A DNA stretch of 64,000 bases from Kaistia soli DSM 19436 (GCF_900129325.1 NZ_FQUP01000003.1:310001-374000); one strand, 5' to 3'. Positions 26,366 through 35,491 are shown, counted from the stretch's first letter. Program-made: numbers and translations. The notes: generated by a model from the letters alone, not told the origin.

Positions 26366-29300
26366 ATGTCCGGCGATTATTCCCGCTTCACATTCGATCC
26401 TCGCAGGCGCTTCGCGGCCGTCTTGATGCAACAGGGCCGGGTCCAGCTGGATTCCGATTGGAACGAGGAGGCCGATCTCCTGCGGGAACGGGTGCGCGTG
26501 CTTGGCCTCGACGCCGGCGGCGCCGCATGGGTGGCCCATCTCACCACGCCCAATGCGTTTCTCATCGGATTGCTCGCGGGACCTCCGGCCGATCTTTCAA
26601 TCGGCGAAGGCCGGCTCTATCTCGACGGCCGTCTGGCGGAGGTGTTTGCGGGCGAAGGTATCACCTATCTTAATCAGCCCTTCCTGCCCGACCCGCCGCC
26701 ATTCAATCCAGCGGTCGATACGCTGGTCTATCTCGATATGTGGGAGCGCGAAGTCAGCTGGGCTGAGGACAGCCGCCTGCTCGATGTCGCGCTCGGCGGC
26801 GTCGATACCACCACGCGCATCCAGCAGGTCTGGCAGGTCAAGCGCGTCGAACCCGGCAATCCAGCTGCCTGCGGTGTCGATCTCGATGCGCTGTTCCCGC
26901 CCTCAGCCGGGCGGCTGACGACCTCGGCCGTGGCCCCGCCGGCGCCGGATGATCCTTGCGTGCTACCGCCCAATGCCGGCTATCGCGGCATCGAGAACCG
27001 TCTCTACCGCGTCGAGGTTCAGGTCGGTGGGCCGCTCGGCACGGCCAGGTTCAAATGGTCGCGCGACAATGGCTCGATCGTCTCGCGCGTCAGCGCCATC
27101 GCGGTTGCCGGCGGTCAAAGCCAGATCAAGGTCAACCGTATTGGCCGCGACGAGGTGCTGCGCTTCACCGTCGGTGACTGGGTGACGCTGACCGACGACT
27201 ATCGCGAACTCAACGGCGAATCCGGCCAGATGGCTCGCGTCGTCGATATCGACGAGGCCCAGCGCATCGTCACGCTCGACCGCGCGGTCCCCACAGCCGG
27301 CCGGCCCTTCGGCCCGACGGCGGCCGACATCACCAGCCGGAACACCCGCCTGCAGCGCTGGGATGAGCAGGCACCCGCCAACGTGCTCGATGCCGACGGA
27401 CTGATGACCACGGCGGCCGGGCCGCTGGACCTCGAGGACGGCGTTCAGGTGAGCTTCTCCGTCTCGCCGGCTGGCGGCAGCTTCCATGTCGGCGACTACT
27501 GGGTATTCGCCGCGCGCACCGCCGATGCCTCGGTCGAGGTGCTTGCGCAGGCACCGCCGCGCGGGATCCGCCACCAGTATCTCCAGTTGGCCGCCATCCC
27601 CGCCGGGGCTACGCCGAGCGATTGCCGGCCGCCGCCGCCGTCTTCGGGTGAAGGTTGCTGCACCTTCGTGGTTCATCCGGGCGAGGACATTCAGGCCGCG
27701 ATCGACGCCCTGCCGCCCGAGGGCGGCTGCGTCTGCCTGAAGGCCGGCCTCCACCTCATCGAAAGTCCCCTGGTCCTGCAGAAGGACAATGTCTCCCTGC
27801 ATGGCGAAAGCCTCGGTGCCATCCTCTACAACCGGCGCGGCACTGGCCTTTTGATCGTCAGCCAGGCGCTGCACGACCGGGTCCACGACCTCGTCTTCCG
27901 CCAGGGCGAAGCGGGCGCACAGCCGGTCATTCAGATCGAAGGGGCCGAGGACTTCGGCCTTTCCGACTGCCGCATCGAAATGTTTGCGCGGCGTGATTCG
28001 GTCGGCCTGTTCGCAGTCGCCTCGACCGGCATCGACATCGCAAACTGCACCATCGGCACGCCGAATATCGGCCTCTGGTTCGAAAAAGGCTGCGCCGATG
28101 TCAGCGTGACCGGCTGCGCGCTCGATATGCCCGGCGACCAGGAGGACCAGACGACCAACGTCGCCATCGTCGCGCGGGAAATGCGCGGGTTCCTGACCAT
28201 CGAGAACAACATCATCACCGCAGCGATCAACGGCATCATCGTCAACGACAACGCCGCCGGCCCGCCCCGCTCGCGCGCCCGCCTGCCGCGTATCAGCGGC
28301 AATCGCATCCAGCTTGGCGTCAACCGACAGGACGAAACGGCCTTTGGCATCGACGTGGCGGCACCGAACGCCATCGTCAACAACAACCAGCTGATCTATC
28401 GGGAAGGCCGGCTGATCGGCATCCGCCTCTGCGGCAGCGGATCGAGCTGCACGGACAATGTTTGCATCGCGCGCACCAGGGAGGTTGGCTTAACCGTCGC
28501 CATCGTGGCGGGCGACGAAACCGACGGCAAGTTCCTGCCGCTGGAACGCATCGCCATCAGCGGCAATATTTTGGAAGGCCCGCAACATGGCATCGTCCTC
28601 GCCGGCGTCGCGCATGCTGATGTGAGCGCCAATCTGCTCGGTAGAAGCGCGGTGCCGTTCGGGCTGGGCATTACGCTGAACCAGTCCACCGACACCATGG
28701 TCAGCGACAATCATATCCTCGAGCCGACCTTCGGCATCTTCGCGATGTCAGGCGCACGCAATTGCCTCCGGCAGAACCGCATCGACGGCGGCAATTTTGG
28801 TATCGGCATCGCACTCGAAGAGGCGCCATCGGTGACCGAATGCCGTCTCACCGATCTCGACCGCGGCGGCATCTTGATGCTCGCCACAACGCAGCGCTCG
28901 ACGATCGTCGAAAACCGCCTGATCCGCTGTGGAGGCGGCGTTGATCGAGCCGTCGCGATCGGCGCTTTGATCGTGTTCGGCGAATGGCATGTCGAGGCGA
29001 ACGAGGTCATGGATACCGGCCTTTCGGCAGACAAGGCCGGCCCCGTCGCCGCCATCGCCTATGGCATCAGGGGCCTCTATGTCCTCGAGGCGCGCATCGC
29101 CAGCAATCTCGTGACCTATAGCGATGCCTCCACGCGTGACCCGGCCGCCGAGGATCGCGCGCTGCTCATGCAGGGCCTGCTCGACTATATTATCGACTTC
29201 GGCGACAGGCGGCTGGAGATCGGCTTCCCCGTGCAGATTTGCGACAACAAGTTCATCGGCACTGGGGCCACGGCGCTTGTAGAGCTGCTGGAAAGGCAGA

Positions 29301-29587
29301 TCAACGATCGCATCTATCTGCGCTTCGAGCGGGTGATGGTGTCCGGCAACTACTGCGCTCACGTCACCGCAAACGGCAATCAGCAATCCGCGACCGTGCA
29401 TCTGCTCGGTCGGGCGCTGACGATTTCGTCCAATCAGATCAAGGCAACGACGCCCGGCTTTCCGTCATGGCAGCTTAACGGCCGGCGCGGCCCCTTCATC
29501 GGCAACATCTCAAACGGACCGACGCTCGGTCGCGCGCCAGCCAACCAGTTCCCGAGCCCCGAAAACGCCTTCAACATGATTGTATAG
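26366..29587 (+). CDS. DUF6519 / right-handed beta-helix fibre protein
   Basis: A 1073-residue protein. The N-terminus MSGDYSRFTFDPRRRFAAVLMQQGRVQLDSDWNEE is characteristic of DUF6519 eCIS/tail-associated proteins. From about residue 430 it becomes a parallel beta-helix: HPGEDIQAAIDALPPEGGCVCLKAGLHLI (pectate-lyase-like cap), then many N-x-I/G-N-x-I turns such as ISGNILEG, VSDNHILEP, NCLRQNRID and VENRLIRCGG. The fold suits a receptor-binding or glycan-binding fibre. The ATG at 26366 is chosen because GAAAGG (26351-26356) lies 9 nt upstream, whereas the ATG at 26360 is too close. Confidence 0.88.
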   Translation: MSGDYSRFTFDPRRRFAAVLMQQGRVQLDSDWNEEADLLRERVRVLGLDAGGAAWVAHLTTPNAFLIGLLAGPPADLSIGEGRLYLDGRLAEVFAGEGITYLNQPFLPDPPPFNPAVDTLVYLDMWEREVSWAEDSRLLDVALGGVDTTTRIQQVWQVKRVEPGNPAACGVDLDALFPPSAGRLTTSAVAPPAPDDPCVLPPNAGYRGIENRLYRVEVQVGGPLGTARFKWSRDNGSIVSRVSAIAVAGGQSQIKVNRIGRDEVLRFTVGDWVTLTDDYRELNGESGQMARVVDIDEAQRIVTLDRAVPTAGRPFGPTAADITSRNTRLQRWDEQAPANVLDADGLMTTAAGPLDLEDGVQVSFSVSPAGGSFHVGDYWVFAARTADASVEVLAQAPPRGIRHQYLQLAAIPAGATPSDCRPPPPSSGEGCCTFVVHPGEDIQAAIDALPPEGGCVCLKAGLHLIESPLVLQKDNVSLHGESLGAILYNRRGTGLLIVSQALHDRVHDLVFRQGEAGAQPVIQIEGAEDFGLSDCRIEMFARRDSVGLFAVASTGIDIANCTIGTPNIGLWFEKGCADVSVTGCALDMPGDQEDQTTNVAIVAREMRGFLTIENNIITAAINGIIVNDNAAGPPRSRARLPRISGNRIQLGVNRQDETAFGIDVAAPNAIVNNNQLIYREGRLIGIRLCGSGSSCTDNVCIARTREVGLTVAIVAGDETDGKFLPLERIAISGNILEGPQHGIVLAGVAHADVSANLLGRSAVPFGLGITLNQSTDTMVSDNHILEPTFGIFAMSGARNCLRQNRIDGGNFGIGIALEEAPSVTECRLTDLDRGGILMLATTQRSTIVENRLIRCGGGVDRAVAIGALIVFGEWHVEANEVMDTGLSADKAGPVAAIAYGIRGLYVLEARIASNLVTYSDASTRDPAAEDRALLMQGLLDYIIDFGDRRLEIGFPVQICDNKFIGTGATALVELLERQINDRIYLRFERVMVSGNYCAHVTANGNQQSATVHLLGRALTISSNQIKATTPGFPSWQLNGRRGPFIGNISNGPTLGRAPANQFPSPENAFNMIV

Positions 29588-29597
29588 GGAGAGCAGC

Positions 29598-29933
29598 ATG
29601 AACCTCGACCAATTGCTGAAACGCCAGGAGAGCCTGACGGCCGAGCTCACCAAGGGGCTGCAGTCGACCGGCTTCGACGCTGCCATGCTGCGACGGCCCG
29701 TCGAGGTGAACGAGGCACGAGCCGTGGCCATTCGATCTCGCATCGCGGCGATTGAACAGGAAAAGGCTGACAGCATCACCTGGGCCGACCAGCAGATCGC
29801 GGCGCTGAAGGCCGAGCTCGGAACGCTTGGCGATGCGATCAAGTCGGCCGAGGCCATGATCGAACCGGCGCTGAAAGCGACCAAGACGGCAAAAACGAGA
29901 GCCGAAACCAAGGCTCGCCCCAAGGCGAAATAA
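29598..29933 (+). CDS. Small helical protein at the end of the eCIS baseplate operon
   Basis: A 111-residue, highly helical, charged protein: MNLDQLLKRQESLTAELTKGLQ, then NEARAVAIRSRIAAIEQEKADSITWADQQIAALKAELGTLGDAIKSAEAMIEP, ending in an Ala/Lys-rich tail. It reads as a coiled coil of about 90 residues. It starts 10 bp after the fibre gene, with AGGGAGAG as ribosome site, and is the last gene of the rightward operon. It is the only protein in the rightward operon with strong heptad character, but it is far too short to be a conventional tape measure. I infer a fibre attachment or assembly role only from position. Confidence 0.78.
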   Translation: MNLDQLLKRQESLTAELTKGLQSTGFDAAMLRRPVEVNEARAVAIRSRIAAIEQEKADSITWADQQIAALKAELGTLGDAIKSAEAMIEPALKATKTAKTRAETKARPKAK

Positions 29934-30047
29934 CTGCGCCTTGGGTCATCCTGTCAGGCGAAGCGATACCGGCGACGCTGGCCATGCAGTCGGTGGCCGC
30001 AATGACGTGCTGCAAGATCGTCTATCAAACGTTGGAAGCGCGCCGGC

Positions 30048-30105
30048 CTAGACAGTAGGCACGGTTCCGCCGTCGATGACATATTCCGTTCCGGTATTCA
30101 GCCGA
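30048..30105 (-). pseudogene. Remnant C-terminus of a short-chain dehydrogenase
   Basis: On the minus strand the codons read LNTGTEYVIDGGTVPTV and then TAG. This is the typical end of SDR enzymes (T-G-x-x-Y-x-I-D-G-G-x-x-P-T). The frame breaks off upstream within about 20 codons and no Rossmann or YxxxK motif follows, so only the 3' tail of a former gene survives. It lies back to back with the AraC-type remnant; dehydrogenase and AraC regulator pairs are commonly divergent neighbours. Confidence 0.6.
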
Positions 30106-30222
30106 GCAGTCGCTCTGCCTTGGCTCCGAAGCCGTTGAGGTTCACGCCGAGACCTCGCCTTTCCGGTCCAGCGACCGGACCGTGGATCTTGCGGTCGCAT
30201 CTGACGACGGCGAGCCTGCGCC

Positions 30223-30537
30223 ATGTCCCGGACGACCTTCGCGCTGCATTTCCGAACAGTCGCCGGCGTTGCGCCCCTGACCTATCTCACCGAGTGGCGC
30301 ATGCACATGGCAGAGCGCGCCTTGAGAGACGAGAGCAAGTCTGTCGCCTCCATCGCCCGGTCGCTTGGCTACACCTCGGAAAGCGCCTTCAGTAACGCCT
30401 TCAAACGCGTGACCGGCTCGTCGCCAAAAGCCTATCGGATCGCGGCGCGGCTGTCAGACCCGTCCGCCGCCGAAAGACAATACGCCGAAGCCGGATCGAG
30501 AGACGCCCCTGCCACCGAGAGCGTCGACGCGCTCTAG
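30223..30537 (+). pseudogene. Truncated AraC-family regulator (DNA-binding half only)
   Basis: The 104 codons contain an AraC double helix-turn-helix lacking its first helix: MSRTTFALHFRTVAGVAPLTYLTEWRMHMAERAL, then SVASIARSLGYTSESAFSNAFKRVTGSSPKAYR. The usual upstream N-terminal sensor (cupin) domain of about 180 residues and the start of the first HTH are missing; a stop at 30202-30204 closes the frame, and PW/TVDLA-like scraps in other frames before it suggest frameshift decay. It is probably a pseudogene; a short expressed DNA-binding peptide cannot be excluded. Confidence 0.7.
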
Positions 30538-30707
30538 GGTTCAATCGATTCAGCTGATCAACTGACCGCAATCAAGCCATCACTCCCTGCTCGCGAACGC
30601 ACACACATTAAGCACTTCAGGGAGGTGCAATTTTCATCGGCAAACCGCTTGCTGAGCGCGTCCAATTTGGCATAGGGTCTGAACTCTAAACCAAAAAGCA
30701 TCGCCCT

Positions 30708-31976
30708 ATGTATCCTGATCTGGACCGCATCATTGAGGCCAACAGCGAAAGCGCATTTGCGTTTCTCGAGCGGCTGGTGTGCGTGCCTAGCATCGTCGGG
30801 GCGGAGCAGTCGGCGATGGAGGTCTTTGTCAACGAGGCATTGTCGCTGGGGCTGAATGTCGAGCGGCTGCCCTTCCTCAACGGCGCCCTGGCGGACCGTC
30901 GCGCCGGCGTTGCGCCGCCCGCAGAGATGGTAACCGCCGACCGCTACCAAGCGGTGGCGACCACGCCCGGCGATGCAGACTTGACCCTGCTGCTCTACGG
31001 GCACATGGACGTCGTTCCGGCCGAAAACCCGCAATTATGGACCAATCCGCCCTTCGAGCCTCAGCGCCGCAATGGCCGGCTCTATGGCCGCGGTGCCGGA
31101 GACATGAAAAGCGGCTTCGCGGTCGGCATGCTGGCGTTACGCGCCTTGGCCGACGTCGCGCCCGACCTGTTCGCGACGAAGCGGCTCGGCTTTGTCGCGG
31201 TGATCGAGGAAGAGTGCACGGGCAACGGCGCCCTGCGTTCAGTCAGCGAGCACGGCGTCATTGCATCCGAGGTCGTCCTGCTGGAGCCGACCGATCTCGG
31301 CCTGCTGGTCGGCGGCGTCGGAGTGATGTGGATCGACATCGAAGTCGCCTCGCCCTCGGGCCATGCGCACGACGCGGGCGCGCATAGCAGCGCGTTTGAT
31401 CTCGGCCTTCGACTGATCGACGCGCTGCGCCAGTGGTGCGAGGATCTCGGTCGCACCGAGCCCGAACCGAGCATGGCGACCAACCTCAATCCCTATTCTC
31501 TCAATCTCGGCAAGGTGCAGACCGGCGACTGGACGTCGACGGTTCCCTCGCACGCGACCTTCAGCGTCAGGGTCGGCTATCCGCGTAGCTGGTCACCGGA
31601 CAAGGCGGAGGCTGTGGTGCGCGCGGTGGTCGCAGACTTTGCTTCGCGGTCAGGCTTCCCGGTCGACCCGACCGTGACACTCACCGGTTTTCGGGCGCGG
31701 GGATACCTGCTCGATGAAAAGTCGGCCTTGGTTCGTGATCTCACGGCGGCGCATGTCGCGGCCCACGGCGTTGCTCCCGCGGTCTACACCCTCGGCAGCA
31801 CGACCGATGCGCGGATCTATCTGAACGATTTCGACACGCCGGCCGTATGTTTCGGCGCCATCGCACACGGGATGCACGGCATCGATGAATCCGTGGAACT
31901 CCAAAGCATCGTCGACGCAGCCAAGACGCTCGCACGGTTCATCCTGAAGCGCTTCGCAGACGAGGGCGCGCAATGA
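30708..31976 (+). CDS. M20-family zinc deacylase/peptidase (ArgE/DapE-like)
   Basis: A 422-residue protein. The metal site is complete: GHMD (H99, D101), GRGAGDMKSG (bridging D132), the EEE(C)TGNG general-base glutamates (E167-E169), LLEPTD (E193) and HGMHGIDE near the C-terminus. An inserted dimerisation lid contains HAHDAGAHSS. The family hydrolyses N-acyl amino acids or dipeptides in the cytoplasm. First gene of an operon with a Dpp-type importer, so the imported compound is probably an N-acylated amino acid, peptide or similar amide, cleaved here. Start ATG 30708 is preceded by AT-rich leader sequence. Confidence 0.9.
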   Translation: MYPDLDRIIEANSESAFAFLERLVCVPSIVGAEQSAMEVFVNEALSLGLNVERLPFLNGALADRRAGVAPPAEMVTADRYQAVATTPGDADLTLLLYGHMDVVPAENPQLWTNPPFEPQRRNGRLYGRGAGDMKSGFAVGMLALRALADVAPDLFATKRLGFVAVIEEECTGNGALRSVSEHGVIASEVVLLEPTDLGLLVGGVGVMWIDIEVASPSGHAHDAGAHSSAFDLGLRLIDALRQWCEDLGRTEPEPSMATNLNPYSLNLGKVQTGDWTSTVPSHATFSVRVGYPRSWSPDKAEAVVRAVVADFASRSGFPVDPTVTLTGFRARGYLLDEKSALVRDLTAAHVAAHGVAPAVYTLGSTTDARIYLNDFDTPAVCFGAIAHGMHGIDESVELQSIVDAAKTLARFILKRFADEGAQ

Positions 31977-32785
31977 GCGAGCGCGGGGCAGCGGCAGCGA
32001 TGCCGCCGACCACTTCCGAGCCGACGGAGGCGGTCGGCGCCGCGCAGCACTGGGGCGCGCCGATCGTAACGCGGCATGTTGCCGACGATGTCGTCGACCG
32101 GCTGGTGACTGCCGTCGCCCTCGGTCTCTACGTGACTGGCCAGCAACTCCCGACCGAACGAGAACTCGCTTCGATGCTCGGGGTCTCCCGCACCTCGGTG
32201 CGCGAGGCGCTGAAGCAGCTCACCGACCAGGGCTATCTCGAAGTGCGCCGCGGCCGCAATGGCGGCTATTTCGTGCTCGCCAATTGGGGACCGAGTTCAG
32301 CGGAACATGTGCGACGGCAGATCATCGCCAACTGGAGCGAGTTCGAGCACATCTTCGATGCCCGAACTCTGGTCGAGCCGATGATCGCGCGGACCGCGTC
32401 GGCAAGGCGCACCGATGCCGACATCGCCGCCATGGCCAAGGCGCTGCAGGACTATCTCGACGCCCCCGACCATGACGCCTCGCGGCGCGCGGATTCAGCG
32501 TTGCATCTTGCCATTGCCGGGGCGACGCATAATCCGATCCTGGTGGCCATGTCGGTGGATCTTCGCGCCAAGATCACGCTCAACCTTGGTGCAGAGCCCT
32601 ATACCGACGCCGCGCGGCGCACCGCCATCGGGCAGCACACCGATCTCGTCACAGCGGTGATCGAAGGCCGGGGCGACGACGCGGCGGCGATTGCCGCCAA
32701 GCATTTCGCCATCTCCGAAAACCTCATCCGCCAGTTGGTCGACCGGGCCGAGCATGACGGGGCAGCGATCGGAGCGCCGAAATGA
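31973..32785 (+). CDS. GntR/FadR-subfamily transcriptional regulator
   Basis: A 270-residue protein with winged helix LPTERELASMLGVSRTSVREALKQLTDQGYLEVRRGRNGGYFV at about residues 58-100, then an all-helical FCD effector domain (FDARTLVEPMIARTAS..., ADSALHLAIAGATHNPIL, H-rich C-terminus AIGQHTDLVTAVIEGRGDDAAAIAAKHF) whose histidines and aspartates usually bind a metal and a carboxylate ligand. It overlaps the deacylase gene and the permease gene by 4 bp each, so the regulator is made with the operon that it probably controls. Confidence 0.92.
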   Translation: MSERGAAAAMPPTTSEPTEAVGAAQHWGAPIVTRHVADDVVDRLVTAVALGLYVTGQQLPTERELASMLGVSRTSVREALKQLTDQGYLEVRRGRNGGYFVLANWGPSSAEHVRRQIIANWSEFEHIFDARTLVEPMIARTASARRTDADIAAMAKALQDYLDAPDHDASRRADSALHLAIAGATHNPILVAMSVDLRAKITLNLGAEPYTDAARRTAIGQHTDLVTAVIEGRGDDAAAIAAKHFAISENLIRQLVDRAEHDGAAIGAPK

Positions 32786-33741
32786 GCCGGCAGCTTGGGT
32801 TCATCGTGCGACGACTGCTGCTCACGATCCCGATGCTCTTCGTCATGAGCATCGTCGTCTTTCTCATCATCCGCCTGGTGCCGGGCGATCCGGTCCGCAC
32901 CATGCTGGGCTTCCGCGCCACCGACGCGAATGTCGCCGAGCTGCGGCACCGGCTTGGTCTCGACCAGAGCCTGCTCGATCAATATCTGAGCTGGGCCGGT
33001 GCGCTGCTGCGGGGCGATCTCGGCAAGGATATCGTCAGCCATGCCTCGCTGGCGCAACTGCTGGCGCAGCGCCTGCCAGTCACCTTCGAGCTGACGGGGC
33101 TGTCCATGCTGCTGGCCGTGCTCGTAGGCGTGCCGCTCGGCGTGCGCGCCGCGACCGGTGGCCGCTGGATCAGGCGCCTGACAGAGGGGTTCGTGGTCAT
33201 CGGCATCAGCGTGCCCGACTTCTGGCTGGGCATCGTGCTTGTCCTAATCTTTGCCGGCACGCTGATGATCCTCCCGCCGTCAGGCTATGTGCCGTTCGCC
33301 ACCGACCCAGTCGGGAACCTCCGCTACATGGTTCTGCCGGTGCTGACGCTCGCAACCGGCGAGGCCGCCTATATCCTTCGCACCACGCGTGGCGCCCTCG
33401 GCTCCGTGATGAGCCGTCCGTTCATCACCTTCCTTCGTGCTAAGGGCATCAGCCCGCGGCGCATCGTCTTCGGTCACGCGCTCCGCAACGCCGGGCCGTC
33501 GATCGTCACGGTGATCGGCATCCAGGTCGGCGTATTGCTCGGCGGCGCCATCATCATCGAGACGATGTTTGCCCTGCCGGGTGTCGGCCGCCTGGTGGTG
33601 ACCGGCATCAATCAGCGCAACTATCCGACAGTCCAGGTCGGCATTCTTGCCATCGCCACGATCTTCATCGTCGTTTCGCTGATCACGGACCTCATCGTTG
33701 CCTGGCTCGACCCACGCGTCGCCGATGGAGCCGGAACATGA
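32782..33741 (+). CDS. Peptide/nickel-type ABC transporter permease (DppB-like)
   Basis: A 319-residue inner-membrane protein with about six membrane segments. MSRQLGFIVRRLLLTIPMLFVMSIVVFLIIRLVPGDPVRTMLG is the characteristic start of DppB/OppB/GsiC permeases, and the EAA-type cytoplasmic loop is visible in YILRTTRGALGSVMSRPFITFLRAKGISPRRIVFGHALRNA. It pairs with the following DppC-like permease (4-bp overlap) to form the translocation channel. Confidence 0.95.
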   Translation: MSRQLGFIVRRLLLTIPMLFVMSIVVFLIIRLVPGDPVRTMLGFRATDANVAELRHRLGLDQSLLDQYLSWAGALLRGDLGKDIVSHASLAQLLAQRLPVTFELTGLSMLLAVLVGVPLGVRAATGGRWIRRLTEGFVVIGISVPDFWLGIVLVLIFAGTLMILPPSGYVPFATDPVGNLRYMVLPVLTLATGEAAYILRTTRGALGSVMSRPFITFLRAKGISPRRIVFGHALRNAGPSIVTVIGIQVGVLLGGAIIIETMFALPGVGRLVVTGINQRNYPTVQVGILAIATIFIVVSLITDLIVAWLDPRVADGAGT

Positions 33742-34604
33742 CCGAGACCGCGAGCACACCGATCGCCGGCGGCAAGATCGAAAGCCACCGCCACTCGCCG
33801 AAGCGCTTGATGCTCGTCGGCGGCGGGATCCTCGTGTTGCTCGCGCTGATCGCTATCGCCGCGCCGCTGATCGCGCCGCATGATCCCGAAGCTGTCGAGG
33901 TCCATCGCGTTCTCGGTGCACCGAGCCTGCAGCATCCATTCGGCTCCGACGTACTTGGACGCGATGTGCTCAGCAGGGTGATCTACGCCTTGCGCGCGAG
34001 CCTGATGGTATCGGTCTCGGCGGTTCTCGCGTCGCTGATCCTCGCGGTGCCGCTCGGCCTCGCTGCTGGCTATTTTGGCCGCTGGGTCGACAGCACAATC
34101 TCGCGGACGCTCGATCTGATCCTTGTCTTTCCAGCGATGCTGCTGGCGGTGACCTTCATCGCCATTCTGGGGCCGGGCAGCGTCATCGCTGCGATTGCCA
34201 TCGCGGTGATCTATCTGCCGATCCTCGCCCGCGTCATGCGCACCAGCACGCTGATCGTGTCGCGCAACGACTATATCGCCGGTTCCCGTGCCCGGGGCGC
34301 CAGCCATCTGCGCGTCCTGGCGACGCATGTCGCGCCGAACGCCTTTGGCCCCGTGATCGTTCAGGCGTCGGTCCTCAGCGCGTTCGCCCTGCAGCTCGAG
34401 GCCGGCCTCAGCTTCCTGGGGCTCGGCACGCAGCCGCCAACGCCTTCGCTTGGCGGCATGTTGGCCGATGGCCGCGAGGTTTTGATCCAGGCACCGTGGG
34501 TCGAGATCTTCCCGGGCCTCGCGATCGTCGTTGCCGTGCTCGGCTTCACGTTCCTCGGCGAAGGACTGCGTCGTGCTTTTGATCCGCGCGGGGTGGCCGA
34601 ATGA
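33738..34604 (+). CDS. Peptide/nickel-type ABC transporter permease (DppC-like)
   Basis: A 288-residue membrane protein. After a polar N-terminal tail, LMLVGGGILVLLALIAIAAPLIAPHDP is the DppC-type first membrane segment, and HPFGSDVLGRDVLSRVIYALRASLMVS is the invariant periplasmic loop of this subfamily. An EAA-like loop (NDYIAGSRARGASHLRVLATHVAPNAF) contacts the ATPases. Overlaps its neighbours by 4 bp. Confidence 0.95.
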   Translation: MTETASTPIAGGKIESHRHSPKRLMLVGGGILVLLALIAIAAPLIAPHDPEAVEVHRVLGAPSLQHPFGSDVLGRDVLSRVIYALRASLMVSVSAVLASLILAVPLGLAAGYFGRWVDSTISRTLDLILVFPAMLLAVTFIAILGPGSVIAAIAIAVIYLPILARVMRTSTLIVSRNDYIAGSRARGASHLRVLATHVAPNAFGPVIVQASVLSAFALQLEAGLSFLGLGTQPPTPSLGGMLADGREVLIQAPWVEIFPGLAIVVAVLGFTFLGEGLRRAFDPRGVAE

Positions 34605-35491
34605 GCGCGGTGCTCTCAATGCGCAATGTCGGCGTGAGCTTCCGCACAGCCGATGCCGCGCAGCCGGCGCCCGCGGTCGACGGCGTGTCGCTCGACATCC
34701 ATCGTGGCGAGATCTTTGGCATCGTCGGCGAGAGCGGCAGCGGCAAGAGCACGCTCGCCAATGCGGTGATGGGCCTCCTTCCCCCCAACGCCTTGGTCAG
34801 CGGCAGCATCAGGGTCAATGACCGCGAGGTGGTCGGCCTCAGCGACGACGCGCTGCGCTCGATGCGGGGCGACGAAGTCTCGATGATCTTCCAGGACCCG
34901 ACCGCCAGCCTAGATCCCACCTGGCCGGTCGGCGACCAGATCGCCGAGACGATCCGCGCGCACTACCCCGTCAATGCCCGTGACGCCAAAGCTCGCGCTA
35001 TCGCCTTGATGGGCGAAGTTGGCATCGCGGATGCCGCCGCCCGCTATGGCGACGTCCCTCACCGCTTCTCGGGCGGGCAGCGCCAGCGCATCGTCATCGC
35101 GGCAGCGCTCGCCAACAACCCGCAACTGCTGGTCGCCGACGAGCCGACTACCGCGCTCGACGTCACGATCCAGGCTCAGGTGCTGCAGCTCATCGACAGG
35201 TTGCGCCGCGACCATGGTACGACGGTCCTCTTGATTACGCACGATCTCGGCGTCGTCTCGATGGTCTCCGACCGCGTCGGCGTGATGTATGGCGGCAGGT
35301 TGCTTGAAACCGCCGCGACGCGTGAGCTGTTCGCCAATCCCAGCCATCCCTATACGCGGGCGCTGCTCGCGGCCAATCCCGCCGGCGCGCCGCGCGGCAC
35401 CCGCCTGCCGGTCATCCCCGCCGCGTGGAACATCGAGAGCCTCCGCGAAGCCGAACTGCTGCGCGCCGCTGCGGGAGCCGTCAATGACTGA
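34601..35491 (+). CDS. Peptide/nickel-type ABC transporter ATPase (DppD-like)
   Basis: A 296-residue ATPase: Walker [10 protein letters not shown] near residue 44, a Q-loop in [15 protein letters not shown], signature FSGGQRQRI, Walker [14 protein letters not shown]-loop LLITHD. The C-terminal [12 protein letters not shown] segment is the oligopeptide/dipeptide ATPase C-terminal domain, which often carries an iron-sulfur-cluster or cysteine site; no cysteine cluster is apparent here. It powers uptake with the DppF-like partner that follows. Confidence 0.95.
   Translation: MSAVLSMRNVGVSFRTADAAQPAPAVDGVSLDIHRGEIFGIVGESGSGKSTLANAVMGLLPPNALVSGSIRVNDREVVGLSDDALRSMRGDEVSMIFQDPTASLDPTWPVGDQIAETIRAHYPVNARDAKARAIALMGEVGIADAAARYGDVPHRFSGGQRQRIVIAAALANNPQLLVADEPTTALDVTIQAQVLQLIDRLRRDHGTTVLLITHDLGVVSMVSDRVGVMYGGRLLETAATRELFANPSHPYTRALLAANPAGAPRGTRLPVIPAAWNIESLREAELLRAAAGAVND

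Noticed and set aside
1869-29933. A prophage
   Set aside because: No capsid, portal, terminase, holin, lysin or integrase. Tail-like genes with an AAA+ ATPase, DUF4255 cap and DUF4157 cargo match eCIS.
1869-29933. A type VI secretion system
   Set aside because: No TssJ, TssL, TssM membrane complex and no ClpV; the sheath is a one-gene phage-type sheath and not the TssB/TssC pair.
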